Of a DNA stretch of 64,000 nt, positions 1 through 11,995 are shown piece after piece (the stretch's first letter is position 1; each line of letters starts with the position of its first letter). Origin of the DNA: Lumbricus rubellus. Taxonomy: Eukaryota > Annelida > Clitellata > Crassiclitellata > Lumbricidae. The translations under genes were made by a program, and so were the position numbers. The stretch lies in assembly GCA_945859605.1 (NCBI GenBank), contig OX243814.1:37367630-37431629 (forward strand), given 5' to 3'. The notes beneath the pieces were generated by a model. It did not search any database. It had not been told where the DNA came from and was given only the letters and a program-made list of their open reading frames with translations.

Positions 1-3000
1 TGAAATCCAGGAGATTAAATTCCGAATCTAATAGCGTGATTCTCTCTGAAATCAGCAAGCGTCCGTAACTGTCTGCACGACAGACGTTGAATGCTCGAAA
101 TGGCAACCGACGTTCGCGTAGAAAAGTCCCATCCATGTTGATCTCCGTGAATTTTGTATTTTGTTGATCGTAAATTGAAACCAGAACAAGATTTCCACTC
201 GTGTTTGGAATAACTGTTAGGAGAGACGGCGAACTGGAGAGCATCCTGATTTCATGCTGCAAGGAACCACTCGCGTCGTATACACTCAGCACAAATCGCC
301 GCTCGCCTCTAAGACATCCCGAAAGGATTAGGCTACCGTTGGCAGTTACTGATAGATTAGGGCAATCCCATGTCGTCTTCATTTCACTAATCATGGGTGA
401 AACTTTAAACTGTTGCTGATCGTCTCTCGTTATGCGCAAGACGGAAGTGCGAAAACTTAGCTCGCTGCTTAGTATATAAATGCAGCTTGATATGCTGCAA
501 GCGGCGATGCGTATTGGGCATGTTCCTGGTAGCGGGATGACAGCTCTCACCTCTGCCACGTCGTTGCGATCATGCACATGAACAGCATCGGAGGATGGCT
601 CGCGCAGCAAGCACAGACAAAATATTTCATCTTTCAGTGTAGCCATTCCGAGGACATAGAACTCGAGCGATGATAGCTGATGTAAAATCTCCATACGAAT
701 CGTTTTCTGAGCTGCAAATATTCATATTTTGTTTAACAACATTTTTATGAAGCAATAATAATTATTGTAGGCCTATGTATTTTCTAAAAAAGGCTAATAC
801 ACTTATAAAACATAAGCATTAAGCATGCAAGCAATTATTATATTGTATAAAAAACAGTTATAATTTATAATATTTTATAATTTAGGCCTAGCCTACATGC
901 GGGAAACTATAGTCTATAATAATTGTAGAATGGACTGTCTGCAAACATTGTATAATTCAAGAGGAACGTAGGGCTACATTGTACAATTAACTTTAAACAT
1001 AGAATTAATTAAACTAAAACTTGCAAACGGAATAACTGAATGCCGTGTGTTTACAGTAGACCTAATAGAGTCTAACTGCTATCTGCGTCAAACAAAACAC
1101 AGGCCTATTAACAGTGATCATAATAAGTATCTTGGATCTATAGTCGAGATCCGTTTGAGAGATATGAGGGCAATGCTAAATACAACCAGTCTTCAAACAC
1201 ACAGTGCCATAGGTCTTCTACATTCATTGCGCAATGTATAGCAAACTGCCCAATAATAATTTTATTGTATCAACGACATTTCGTTGATCACAAGTTACCG
1301 TACTCTGCCAAATTGCATTTAAAAAGAGAATAGTAAGTAAGTAAGTAAGAATATTCTTTGATAAACATGGTTCTAACCGGCGTATTTCATTGTGCACACA
1401 TCATAGTGATGATGTTGAGTTATCTGCTCGAAGGAAGGGTCATTGGCTTAATGCCCCTGGAGATAAGATGAGCGAGATGGCTTTTCCAGTTGCCTTCCTC
1501 ACAGATAATCATGGGTGAGCAACTTGTAAAAGGTCACTACGCTAAAGGTAAGATTCGAACCTGCGACTATTCGGTCACAAGGCACCGAATTTTCCACTAC
1601 ACCATCGCGTCCCATGGTATCATAGTAAGCCCTACATTCACAATATTGAGGGCCCATATCGTCTAAAATAGCTGATAAGAAGGTCGTGGTAGCGAATCAG
1701 GCGAAAAAATCAATGCCTTAGGAATGTTCCTTTCACTCTGTCTATGAATATGCCTAATTCACGAACTAACCAGTTTGGTCCAGAGTCCTGTTGAGTTCAT
1801 TCGCAAAGAAGTCGGTCGTAAGGATGTTGCTCCATTGTGGAGAGACGGCACCAAGACGGTTTATCACAAGATCAGCTTTTTCTTTCCACACGCTCCTGAC
1901 CAGCTTCATGTCCTTCACTTCCATGACTACGGCTTTAACGAGGATGAGCTCAACGATCTCAATCGGCAGATCTTGCAGCTACAAGTAAATGCTAAACGAT
2001 ATAAAAATCTGGTTAAATCGTTAACTAAAGCTCTTCAGCGAGAAATCGACAGAATTTAGAGATATTTGGGATCTGTTGAGGTCGCAGCAATTCAAACATA
2101 GGATACTTTCGAGTGTCGATTTACGCTTGCTGCTGCTTAGCAAATACCGTGTCATAATCAAGGAGGATTAGTGTCGTCGCCCTCCTCCTTTCTCGAGGCC
2201 TGGGACTGGCACTCTCCAAGAACGAGCAGGGCGAAGTTCGACTTACATGAAGACCAATTTAACATACTCAATACAAATGCAGCAGCACAATAAAACATTA
2301 ACCAGAGATAACTAAAAATCATATCGCTAAGAGGCTAAGACGTCAGTGGACTGGTAGCAGAACAATCAGGGCTGACGATAGAAATCCGGGCCGGTGAACA
2401 GAGCAGTCAATGGGCTATTAAGCTATCTTCAGGCTACGCGAGAACACATTTTTAGAAGCAAATTAAAACATAAATAAAAGTGCAGGTATGGCCTACGATT
2501 TTATGTTTAATTTTTTTTATTTATAAAAATTATATGCAAGATTATTTTTATGCATTTGCTAATTTGGGGAATTAGACTGAGGTAGTTAATTCTCTGCAAT
2601 AGGCCTATTAGCCTAATATTCTAAAAGATAGCCTACAAATCAACAACCTTGTGTGTAGCCTATAATTGCAAAAGACATGTCCCTTAAATTTCGACGTATC
2701 CTGGGCATTTTTTCTCTGCCCCGCTTCTCGACGTAGCCTACTTTATCTTGAGATAATTATGACGAGTTTTATATATAAAAAATTAACCCTTTGTATAAAA
2801 TCCGCGTTCCTAAGAGTAGGTCAATAATAGAACTGATTGTATCGAGTGAAATGATAGAACATGTTATTATAGGCTATAAAACCCACGCTATAAAACCCAC
2901 GCTATAAAAGCAATTCACAAGTTTGGATATATGAAAAGGATATGATGTGAATTATTGATTTTCAAGACGATGTAGCTTACCGTAGTGTCAAAAACCGACG

Positions 3001-3618
3001 AGACTTTGACACGTTTAGCATTTTCATCTTGTTGAAATGCAGCTGCAATGTAAAAAGTTGCATTTATTTCTAAAATAATTTTTGCATAGCCTACAATTTC
3101 TTACCACAAACGAGACGAGCGATTGCACAAAACGTAGGCCTATTGTTTCGTGCGCCTGTGCACAGTGTGCAGTGTGCATAACCTACTTACAATACATTTC
3201 CCAATCATTGTTATTGACAAAAATCATAGAAAAAATGCTAGGGATCATTTAAGCAGTTCGGCAGAACAATGATATCAAGAACCTAAGTGTCGTTTAGGAT
3301 CAGGTTAGGTGTCGCGAGTGTCGGTTAGATCAGGTAATGGTTAGTAGGCCTATCGTCATTAGATAGGCCTACTGTAAAAAACGCATAATTTCTTTATGGC
3401 GGTCTCTAATGGACCTACTATTATTTTTGCCCGCAGTTTCATGACTAGCATAAACCTTCCAAGTAGGCCTTATTCCAAAAACAAATGAACGTTGAATCAG
3501 TCATTGAAGCAAAAAACCACAATGAACCGAAGCCAAATATTCAGCAGGACTTACATTCCGAGTCTTCATTCGTTTGTTCGTCGGCATTGGATTCAGATGA
3601 TGGTCGTTTCTTCGACAT
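1..3618 (-). CDS. F-box plus beta-propeller protein, copy 1 (partial, four exons)
   Basis: Exons: 3555-3618 (ATG at 3616-3618), 2981-3042, 1771-1978, and 1-711 running off the left edge. All junctions are GT-AG (donors GTAAG, GTAAG, GTTAGT) and phases agree (1, 0, 1). Exon 1 encodes a charged N-terminus with KKRPSSES. Exon 3 (residues about 43-111) starts LQDLPIEIVELIL and contains a conserved Trp-Lys and SPQWSNIL, resembling a divergent F-box. Exon 4 is open throughout and encodes blades like NHL/TRIM propellers, with recurring NGxLxL and INMDGTFLRE elements. F-box proteins normally bind SKP1 in SCF ubiquitin ligases and the propeller would bind substrate; that role is inferred. By comparison with copy 2, about 47 C-terminal residues lie outside the window. 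A plus-strand open frame over exon 3 is a shadow. Confidence 0.72.
712..1770. other. Intron 3 of F-box copy 1
   Basis: Intron between exon 4 (to 711, acceptor TTTGCAG) and exon 3 (from 1771, donor GTTAGT). AT-rich with several TAGGCCTA-type palindromes. The only recognisable content is the SINE at 1334-1617. Confidence 0.6.
1334..1617 (-). mobile_element. tRNA-derived SINE in intron 3 of F-box copy 1
   Basis: On the minus strand a tRNA-like head has an A-box-like GGTGTAGTGG and a B box GGTTCGAATC near 1555-1605. A body with GGAAGGCAACTGG follows, then a tail of ACTT repeats (plus-strand gtaa repeats near 1333-1350). The same body occurs at 11,590-11,700 and, diverged, at 52,195-52,310. Confidence 0.65.
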
Positions 3619-3899
3619 TGTCTTAACAAACTCAGGCGTGATTGCAAAATGAAGCGGACCAGGAAAGCATTCATGGCATTCTAGCAAATAGTGATTTTGA
3701 TGATGTTTTCTAATGATGGATGTAACGGAAGCTTCTACATGACATTGTGAGTGTATGAAGCTTTAACTGTGACGTCAAACAATCGTCCTGACCCTAAATT
3801 CATTAGTATTCATTAACGCAATCGGTGTAAATGAATATCTAAATAGTGAATATCATTAATTAAGCGGTATTTAGCTGGGTCATAACCATGTACTTCACT

Positions 3900-4010
3900 A
3901 TTTTAAGTAGCTATTCATTCATTCATTCACTCATTCATTAATTTATTCAGCGCCTCTTAAAGGGACTACTCAGAAGCGCTCCCGACTCCAACACGGCAAA
4001 AGAACAGTTA
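3900..4010 (-). repeat. Dispersed non-LTR 3'-end fragment with ATGA tail
   Basis: An (ATTC)n run is followed by AGCGCCTCTTAAAGGGACTACTCAGAAGCGCTCC. The same 3' end recurs at 10,520, 20,575 and 48,895 in this orientation, and inverted at 10,090, 16,500 and 46,800 (AAGGGGCGCTATATAAGTGC plus AATA tail). At 48,890-49,450 it is attached to reverse-transcriptase C-terminal sequence, which identifies it as a LINE tail. Confidence 0.55.
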
Positions 4011-4320
4011 GGCCTACCGATATGTTAAGTTACCCCTGCAATCGTAATTAATCACCAAATAACTATGCCTGTTTAATTGAAGAGAAAATGGTAAATAGCC
4101 TAATCAGCAGGCTTTATCAGCGGAGAATAAATATAAACTTATTCTAGGGCTCCTGTAAACAGACTAATTAATTAGTTATATTGAACCACTTATCAGCAAA
4201 ACGTAGAGTCGTTCAGTCGATGAAACTGTTGAATAGCGGTTCTTTCTTAGTTATTCAGAATTAGGCAACAAATTGGATAATACGGGAAACCGAAAATACT
4301 CAAAAGTCGTTAAAGCGAAG

Positions 4321-4516
4321 CAGGGCTGTTTTTAAGGAATTTTTAGAACTGCACAACACCTTCTTTTCTTTCCCATCCAAAATGGCAAATTACCCTCAAT
4401 CGGAGGAAAATGGCCACTTTCAACTAGTTTTAACTGCACAGACGTGCTTCTACAACAGCACAAATCCATTTAGAACTGCACATTTTGTGTACAACTGCAC
4501 GTTAAAAAAAGCCCTG
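4321..4516. mobile_element. hAT-type MITE, 196 bp (family member 1)
   Basis: The ends are inverted (CAGGGCTGTTTTTAAGG and CAGGGCTTTTTTTAACG on the other strand). An exact 8-bp target duplication AAGCGAAG lies at 4313-4320 and 4517-4524. Internal copies of GAACTGCACA make it partly palindromic. No coding capacity. Confidence 0.92.
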
Positions 4517-4524
4517 AAGCGAAG

Positions 4525-5697
4525 CATCCAGAAGTCAACAAAATTATCTCGTCCGACTTTTCCTTGCTTCGGATTAGTAGGCAGCACAAAGATGTCTTCC
4601 TTTTTTAGATAAGTCTTCACTCATTTATCAAAATTCATGCCGAATATTAGGCCTACTACTTTGATTCATTTGGACTACAATGCAGGAAATGTCTCTTCTA
4701 AACAATTGGCTGCTAACTGAAACCGATTCACACTTTGTTAAAAGGGCGTAGGGCCTATATAAAACCGTCTGCATTGGCCTACTTGTTAGGTGTTTGTGAT
4801 TTAAATCTGATGTCTTTCGCATCCTTAGCGTTTGACTTTTTGTTCATAATGCATTTTGTATGGACTTTGTGACGTTTGAATTGTTTCTTTTGTCTCCTGG
4901 CAAAATAAAGTTTTCATAATTTTTAATATGAAAGAGGGGATTAGCTATTTATTTATGAGTGGGACTCGGTGCTGGTACGTGGTGCGTTTGGTATCTTGTG
5001 ATGGGGGGGGGTCGCAGGCTCGATTCCTCCTCTGACTACAGTAACTGTGTACCGACCTTGGACAGGCTACTCCTCCATGATTTTCTCCTGTGCTCCTAGG
5101 TCAAGGAGCTTACCACGCCGGATCCGAGACCCGGCGATGACATCTTAGCCTAATCAATGATGAATTGTGAGATTATACAGTCATTGAAGTCTGATCAACT
5201 CATTCGTGCAAAGTTCCTAGGTGGAGTTGTGGACTAATTATATATTAGCTGCCTAAACTATAGTAACATAATCGTCACAGTTCTTCAGTCCACGTAGGCC
5301 TGTGATAGTTGAAGATTGTCTTTAGTAATGATTAAGTTTAAGGTTAACCTATAAGTCTCCCCCCAGAGACTTTACTTCGAAATAGATTCTTCTGAGACGG
5401 ATATGTTTTTAGAATAAATTTGCCCTCGGGGTACTATAATATTCTGAAATACAATTTTGGGTAGTATTTAAACAAACGTATGAAGCAAATCAAGACTGGC
5501 TCTTTTTAATGTGAAGTAAGGAAATCAATTGAAAAAATAAATTCTCAACGTAATATGTCCCAATCAGAAACGGAATACCACAGCACTGTTCATTGAAGTC
5601 ACTGGCAATGGATACAGCGATGTGATTAATGCACGAAATGCAGAAACCAAATAACACAAATTATGTCATCAACTTTGTGAACATCTTATCGAGTTAT
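4525..5697. other. Intergenic DNA between F-box gene copies, with a degenerate SINE
   Basis: Lies between the promoter side of copy 1 and the 3' end of copy 2. A degenerate tRNA-derived SINE is visible at about 4965-5165 on the plus strand (B box GGCTCGATTCC, body ending ACCCGGCGATGACATC). I see no other gene or structured element. Confidence 0.5.
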
Positions 5698-8600
5698 TTA
5701 TTCTTCCGTGAAACGGCAGATCGTTAAGTCATCGCCTAGAGTCGTGACTACTTCATCTCTTTCGCTGTTGTAGTGCAAAAGGCGGGGAACAATGGCCTTG
5801 CTTTCATCCGGCTGCGAATAAGCAAAATCCAGAAGATTGAATTCAGAATCAAGAAGTTGGATTGTGGTGTCAACGGGATCGGCCAGCAACATGCGTCCAT
5901 GCCTATCTATCTGACGAAGAGTGCAGAATATGAAAAATGACGTGTGATGCTGGCGCAGAATATTGCCATCCATGTCGATCTCCGTTAAATACGTTCTCCA
6001 TCTATCGCTAGGCGTAAATGAAACCACGACAAGGTTTCCGTTTGACTTTGTAAGTATGCCGTATGAAATATCTTCGGACGACCAGATATCACGCAGGAAG
6101 GAACCGTTCGCATTATACATGCTTACTGCCATACGTGGTCGAAACGTTGAAAGGATTAAACCACCATCGGCAGTTACTGACAGATTAGGTTTCGGCATTT
6201 CCAGAAGACTTATGAGTGGTGAAATATTGAACTGGCCTTGGTCGTCTTTCGAAATGCGCAAGACATTGTGAAAAGCCTCTTTGCTGAGCACATAAATGGA
6301 GTTTGACACGCTGCAAGCTGCTATGGAATACGCCGATATTCCTGGTAGCGGGATGACATCTTTCACCTCTGCCATGTTGTCACGGTCGTAGACATGAATA
6401 GCAACGGATTCTTCAATTGCTTCATCTTCTGCGTCATCTTCTGCGTCATCTTCTGCGTCATCTTCTGCGTCATCTTCTGCGTCATCTTCTGCGTCATCTT
6501 TTGCGTCATCTTCTGCGTCATCTTCTGCGTCATCTTCTGCGTCATCTTCTGCGTCATCGTCTGCGTCATCTTCTGCGTCATCTTCTGCGTCATCTTCTGC
6601 GTCATCTTTTGGAAGGCAGAGAAGAAATATCTCATCTTTTGTTGTAGTTATGCTGGTGACGTATGACTGAAGCGGAAACTGATGCAGTATTTCCAAACGG
6701 ATCTTCTTCTCAGCTGAAAATAAAACGTTTTACTCTGCTGCACAAATCGTAGAAACGACATGTTCTCAAAGGAAGAAACAGACATAGAAATGCCAGGAGC
6801 TGTATGCGAAAAAAATTAAAGAATGGACTCTCTATAAGCATCACACTTGAAGTATGAAGTAAGTTTAGAATGCACAGTAAAATTGGTGCTACTTAGAATG
6901 AAGTTGAAACACGAGACAGTGTTTAATCTAGGCATAGGTCTATCCAAAAAAGTTAGCAAATTTGTGATGTCTATTAGTTGCTGTCTGCATTTTTGCATTA
7001 GCCTATACGAACTATTTTAGTGTAGGCCTATATGTTATATACCGAGATATTTACTATTATATGCTATAACTCCAATGAGTCTATTTACTCTTATTATCTG
7101 TGATACCATGCCACTAACATAAATTAATTATTATGAGAAGCAATTTACTTTTAACAACCTAATCATACTCCAGTTATTCATTCGATAGACGTCTCGACGC
7201 TCTATTGATGGCCTGGATAAACGTCATGCTATTACGCTGAAATATAGAAAACTATTATAGCCCACAATATTTTCATCCGAGCATAAGAAGTATTCACTGA
7301 CCGCAATTGCAATTTTAAACCATAATTATATAAAAGCAGGACTACCGTACGCATGAAACCAGACTACTTTGTATTTTTTAACTGACCAGTACGATCTAGG
7401 ATCCTGTGGAGTTCATTTCGAAAGAAGTTGCTCGAAAGGATGTTGCTCCATTGTGGAGAGACAGCACCAAGACGGTTTATCACAAGATCAGCTTTTTCTT
7501 TCCACACACTTTTCGCCATCTTCATCTCCATCACTTCCGTAGCTACGACTTTAACGAGTATACACTCAATTAATTCGATCGGCAGACTTTGCAGCTACAA
7601 GTAAAAGTTAATTTGCATCACACTTGTTGCCAGCTACAACACCCTATGATAATGATTCCTTCGCAGACATTAAACGTGTCGGATCTATAGGGCCTAGCCG
7701 AAATGGTCGAAGTAGGCCCAGAGCTTTTTTTAACGTGCAGTTGTACACAAAATGTGCAGTTCTAACTGGATTTGTGCGGTTGTAAACGCACTGCTGTACA
7801 GTTAAAACTAGCAAAACGGACGTTATCTTTCGATTGGAAGTAGCCTAATTTACCATGGAGGATTGGAAAGGAAAGAAGGAGTTGTGCAGTTCTAAAAATT
7901 ACTTTAAAACAGCCCTGAGTAGGCATAGGCCTACTTGACGAGTGCGAGAAACGATATGAAAATAACTAGGTTGCTCCAAAGTTACACGATCGCTGAAACT
8001 AATTTGGTGTGAAAATTGAACTCGTCTTTAGATAGGCCTAAGACGCAGATTTTCTTTGAAGAAACGGTGTCTTAGTGTAAAATCCGACTGATATCAAAAG
8101 CTAATGAAGCATTTGATAAGACAGAAAAAACATAAAAAAATATATGCAAGCTTAATTGAACACCAATCAAACAATTCGTAAAGTTTAGATCCAGAGAAGA
8201 TGTAGGCCTATAATGCATCGTAGCTTACCAATGCGTCACTTGTTGTCCACAGTTTGACACGTTTAGCGTTGTCATCTCCTTGGAACACTGCTGCAAGAGA
8301 TAAACTATTATTATTGCTCCTATTATGCTGTCGGTCATAAACATTCTACACCACTATTTTGGCAGGTCTAAGTACGAGGGTTGATCAATAAGTAATGAGA
8401 AAAATATATTAGACAGCAAATCTGGACCAAATTTTTTAAATAGTTTTTCAACATAATCTGTTTGAAGTTCAACACATTTTTCCCAGCGATGTTCAAGTTT
8501 TTTTACACCCTCCAGGAAGAAAGTTTCAGCCAGCCCCTTAAACCAGTCATTTATGGCATGGATAACACTTTCATCAGTGTCAAATTTCTGTCCGCGAAGC

Positions 8601-10212
8601 GAATCTTTCAGATAACGAAACATATGGAAGTCAGACGGTGCCAGGTCTGAAGAATAGGGTGGGTGTTGTAGCAGTTCGAAGCCGCACTCGCGAATTGCAG
8701 TCATTGCAACAGACGAGGTGTGAGCTGGAGCGTTGTCCTGATAAAACACGATACCTTGACGCAACTTCCATCGACATTTTTCCCTAATAGCCACGCGAAG
8801 TTTTTGGATTAACTGGGCATAGTAGACACCCGTGATAGTCTTTCCACGCTCCAAGTAGTCAATCATCAAAATACCTTCACTGTCCCAAAATACGGATGCC
8901 ATAACTTTACCCGCTGATGCAATTTTGCGGAATTTGACCGGTGTCGGGGAATCGACATGCTTCCACTCCATACTCTGCAGTTGTGTCTCGGGATCAAAGT
9001 GGTGAGCCCAAGTCTCATCCATAGTGACATATCTGCGTAGAAACTTTGCCTGGTCTTCTCTAAAAAGGTCGAGATTTTCACGAGAAGTTGTTAGTCGGAC
9101 TTGCTTGTTTTCATGCGTTAACATTCGTGGAACCCATCGCGCACAGACCTTGTTGTACCCCAAAATGTCTTTAATAATATGATGGGTTGTGCCGTACGAC
9201 AACTTCAAACAATCTGCTACATTTCTAATATTAACCAGCCGATCTTTCTGTATCAGATCTTGGACGAATTGGACGTTTTCGTTGGTACAGGTCTCAATAG
9301 GGCGGCCAGAACGGTGCTCGTCTTCAGTTGATTGCCCACCTCGATTAAATTCAGCTACCCACCTATAGACTGTAGCCTGTGAAGGGGCATTGTCCCTTAA
9401 AACCTTCTTTATGTCCTTGCAATCTTATTTTGAGTCAATCCTTTTAAATGCAAATATTAATAACCGCACATTTCTCGTTTTTATCCATTATTTACAACAG
9501 CCGTTGGGTAGACGGCTTCCGGCAGTTGCCTAGCAACCACAGTAATGGCCCACGTGACCATTTAAAAATAAAAACTCTGCTAAATAAGTAAGCTAGTAAA
9601 TAAAAATAAAAATTCTGCAAAAAACAGCTGTCTAATATATTTTTCTCATTACTTATTGATCAACCCTCGTATTATTAGGCTGTTATTAGGCGCTCCGTAA
9701 ATGTCGTTGCAGTTTAGGCTACTGGTAATCGAGAAGAGTGGCGTCGTTGGGCAACTGGACCTGCCGAGAGGCAACTAACCTAAAGAAATTGAAATGCATG
9801 TTATTGAGTCATTAGTCAAGATTTAGTCAAGATCTATCCTTTTATGTTTTAAATACTATTATGTTTATGTCTAGTTTGGACTATTAGAAGTAGACCAAAG
9901 TCTATGATAATTATCATTGGCTTACTAGACTGTACTGCTAGCCTGCTAGGTCTACACATGTCTACCTCTGGTATTTCGTCTAGTGCCCAGGTATCACTCC
10001 ATCATGTTTTTGCCGATAGGCTTAAGACTACCCTATTTGACCGAAGTTGGGTCGGGAGCCTTTCTGAGTAGGTAGTCTTGAAGGGGCGCTATGTAAGTGA
10101 ACCTAGTGAATAAATAGATAAATATTAGCTTACGATCTGTGTCTCTGTTCGTGTTGACATCATCACTGGATTCAGGTGAAGGTCGTTTCTTAGAATCATT
10201 GACGTCTCCCAT
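5698..10212 (-). CDS. F-box plus beta-propeller protein, copy 2 (complete, four exons)
   Basis: Exons: 10134-10212 (ATG at 10210-10212), 8229-8290, 7387-7594, 5698-6713, stop at 5698-5700; about 454 aa. Exon sizes 2 and 3 (62 and 208 bp) and all phases are identical to copy 1, and every junction is GT-AG. The N-terminus has SKKRPSPES. Residues about 48-116 hold the F-box-like segment (LQSLPIELIECIL, SPQWSNIL). Residues from about 117 form an NHL/TRIM-like propeller (MDGNILRQ, DRHGRMLLAD, LLDSEFNLLDFAYS). An acidic 16-unit DDAE repeat is inserted in the first blade region, absent from copy 1. Intron 1 holds a mariner (8375-9669) and intron 2 a hAT MITE (7719-7917). A likely ubiquitin-ligase substrate adaptor, by domain inference only. 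Confidence 0.78.
6417..6608 (-). repeat. 12-bp coding minisatellite (DDAE)n
   Basis: About 16 units of a 12-bp repeat (minus strand GAAGATGACGCA) lie inside exon 4 of the copy 2 propeller gene and stay in frame. Variants (DDAD, DDAK, DEAI) show it is not a pure array. All three relevant frames stay open, which produces shadow frames on both strands. Confidence 0.92.
7719..7917. mobile_element. hAT-type MITE (family member 2)
   Basis: Inverted relative to the copy at 4321 and about 199 bp long. Flanked by AGTAGGCC / AGTAGGCA, a 7-of-8 match to an 8-bp target duplication. Lies in intron 2 of F-box copy 2. Confidence 0.85.
8354..9460 (-). pseudogene. Mariner transposase, broken by N-terminal frameshifts
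   Basis: The intact C-terminal 284 aa frame (8354-9208) holds the DDE core: MDETWAHHFDPE (first Asp), FYQDNAPAH (second Asp) and SDLAPSDFHMF (third Asp), spaced as in DD34D mariners. Upstream to about 9490, the paired HTH region (ATVYRWVAEFNRGG, EHRSGRP) is recognisable but interrupted by at least two small indels near 9405-9475 that create stops. The transposase could not be made whole from this copy. The frame reads slightly past the left terminal repeat. Confidence 0.85.
8375..9669 (-). mobile_element. Mariner element (about 1.3 kb), transposase frameshifted
   Basis: Perfect 43-bp terminal inverted repeats (8375-8417 and 9627-9669, outer end CGAGGGTTGATCAATAAG) flanked by TA on both sides. 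This is the length and layout of a full mariner. It sits in intron 1 of F-box copy 2, in the same orientation as that gene. Confidence 0.95.
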
Positions 10213-10213
10213 G

Positions 10214-10924
10214 ATAGCCACAATCAACACCAATATAATATTGCATGAAGCAAATATCGACAAGTTAAATCGACTGCGACAGAAGTTCAGTGGAATCCCA
10301 CAGAATATAATTATAGCCTTTTCAAATTTAGTTATTGCCCCACAGTCAAAGAAACAATCGAAGCATCGACAGAGTCAACACACGCAATGACGTATTTAAA
10401 CTGTATATATGGTGTGACGTCACGAAATGATATGCTGTGACGTCTGTCACGTCTCACATTCGAGTTGCATAATTATTTTCAGATTGAATTGTAGGCCTAC
10501 TCTTGTTATTAATTGCAATTGAAGAGCTCATTTATATAGCGCCTCATAAAGAAGTACAAAAGAGGCCCTGGCGAAACACCAAAAAGCCAGCCGTTGAACA
10601 GAATGACCATAAACTGCCCGTCTACAAAACATAAAAATTAACAATCTGACTAAAATCATAGTTGCATAAAGTAACTTATAGATGCAATAGCCTATCGTAC
10701 GGTAGAACCTGGGACTAATATCAAAGATAGAACGACTCGTGACAGCACTTTAAAACTTTCAATAATATCTTTGTCACCCTTGCTCATCGTTCATCAATTT
10801 CAAGTGAGACTGAAATTAATAATTTTGCATCAGACATTTTAAGAAGTGGCAATAAACATCGTCTCAAGACTCAGAAGCATTCAGGGCACCGCACAGAATG
10901 GACCTATGTTAAGTTAAAAACGGT
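10214..10924. other. Intergenic DNA before the tandem array
   Basis: No supported gene. Holds a fragment of the dispersed LINE tail near 10,520-10,575 (TATATAGCGCCTC). Array homology begins near 10,925. Confidence 0.5.
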
Positions 10925-11465
10925 CCTGATTGGTGCAAATCCATTTCTGCCACATCTGATCTAATCTAAGGAAACCTTATCTCATCTGAACTGATTAAGT
11001 ACAAAGGTTAGAAACCACTCTTTTCTTAATCCAATTTATTAACTACAATTCGTTGAAAGAAGTAGGTCTATCGTTGTCTAGTTCGTGATCTGTTCAATAA
11101 CCGCGACTGGAATTCAGTGAGTGAAAAAGTAATCTGTTCGACTAGCATCGAAAATTATAGGCCAACGTCTAATTGCGTTGCACTTCAAGAAGTTCGTGTT
11201 GTTCTATGACCATCGAGGTTTATCAACGGATCATTGGAAGAAAACAATTATTGATTGACAGTTCTCTTACGTCATCTTAGAAAACAGGAAGTTGGCAGCT
11301 GGGTAAATACCTACGCTGCTGTTGTGGTCGTTTCATAGGGCATACATGCACACCAGCATACTGTTTGAAGGTTGGCTACTTTAGTTTGGAACACGTTATT
11401 TGAAGATGCGCTTTACACGGAGCAGGCAGGAGTTTGATAATTACTGTAGGCCTATAATGTTCTTC

Positions 11466-11764
11466 ACTGGCCTAGTTAGCTACACCGGTAAGCGAGAGCG
11501 GCATGGGTCTGTTGGCTGTAACGGACTGCGGTTCAAGCCCCGGGCTGGAAGTTGACATTTAGAGATTTAGATATCTCGGGCTAGCACGTATGGGACGCGG
11601 TGGCGCACGCTGCTGCAGAGCGACCTTGGGCAAGTTGCTTACCCATCATTGTCTGTGGGGAAGGCAACTGGAAACCACCTCACTCATCTCCTTCCCATGG
11701 GCGTAAAGCCAGGCAGAGAGCCAGGCAGAGAACCATCATCATCATCATCATGATGGTCATCATC
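11466..11764 (+). mobile_element. tRNA-derived SINE with CAT-repeat tail
   Basis: An exact 12-bp target duplication ATAATGTTCTTC lies at 11454-11465 and 11765-11776. Unit B (about 43,818) keeps the empty site. The head has a B box GGTTCAAGCC, the body has GGAAGGCAACTGGAAACC, and the tail is (CAT)n. The body matches the SINE at 1334-1617. Confidence 0.88.
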
Positions 11765-11995
11765 ATAATGTTCTTCGGCTTCTTCACAAAAGGCAATCAA
11801 TATCCTTTTCACAAGTCGTCTTCTCATAAAGACCTCAAAAACTACTTAGATAATATAGAGTCGTATTTAAACACTACTTAAGACTTAATTGTTCGCAGCG
11901 TGGCCAACACGAGCATATCACTTCGAAGTAGAGTTAGTAGACCCTCAGAACAATCATTATGCATGCCAGTTACGACGAATATCTTCGCTATATTA

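Noticed and set aside
1775..2059. Plus-strand 94-aa frame with plausible coiled-coil end
   Set aside because: The minus strand here is an F-box exon with correct acceptor, donor and phase in both paralogues; in the second copy the plus-strand frame is broken by a stop.
6394..6666. Long frames on both strands over the 12-bp repeat
   Set aside because: A period-12 repeat keeps all frames open; only the frame continuous with the propeller exon is supported.
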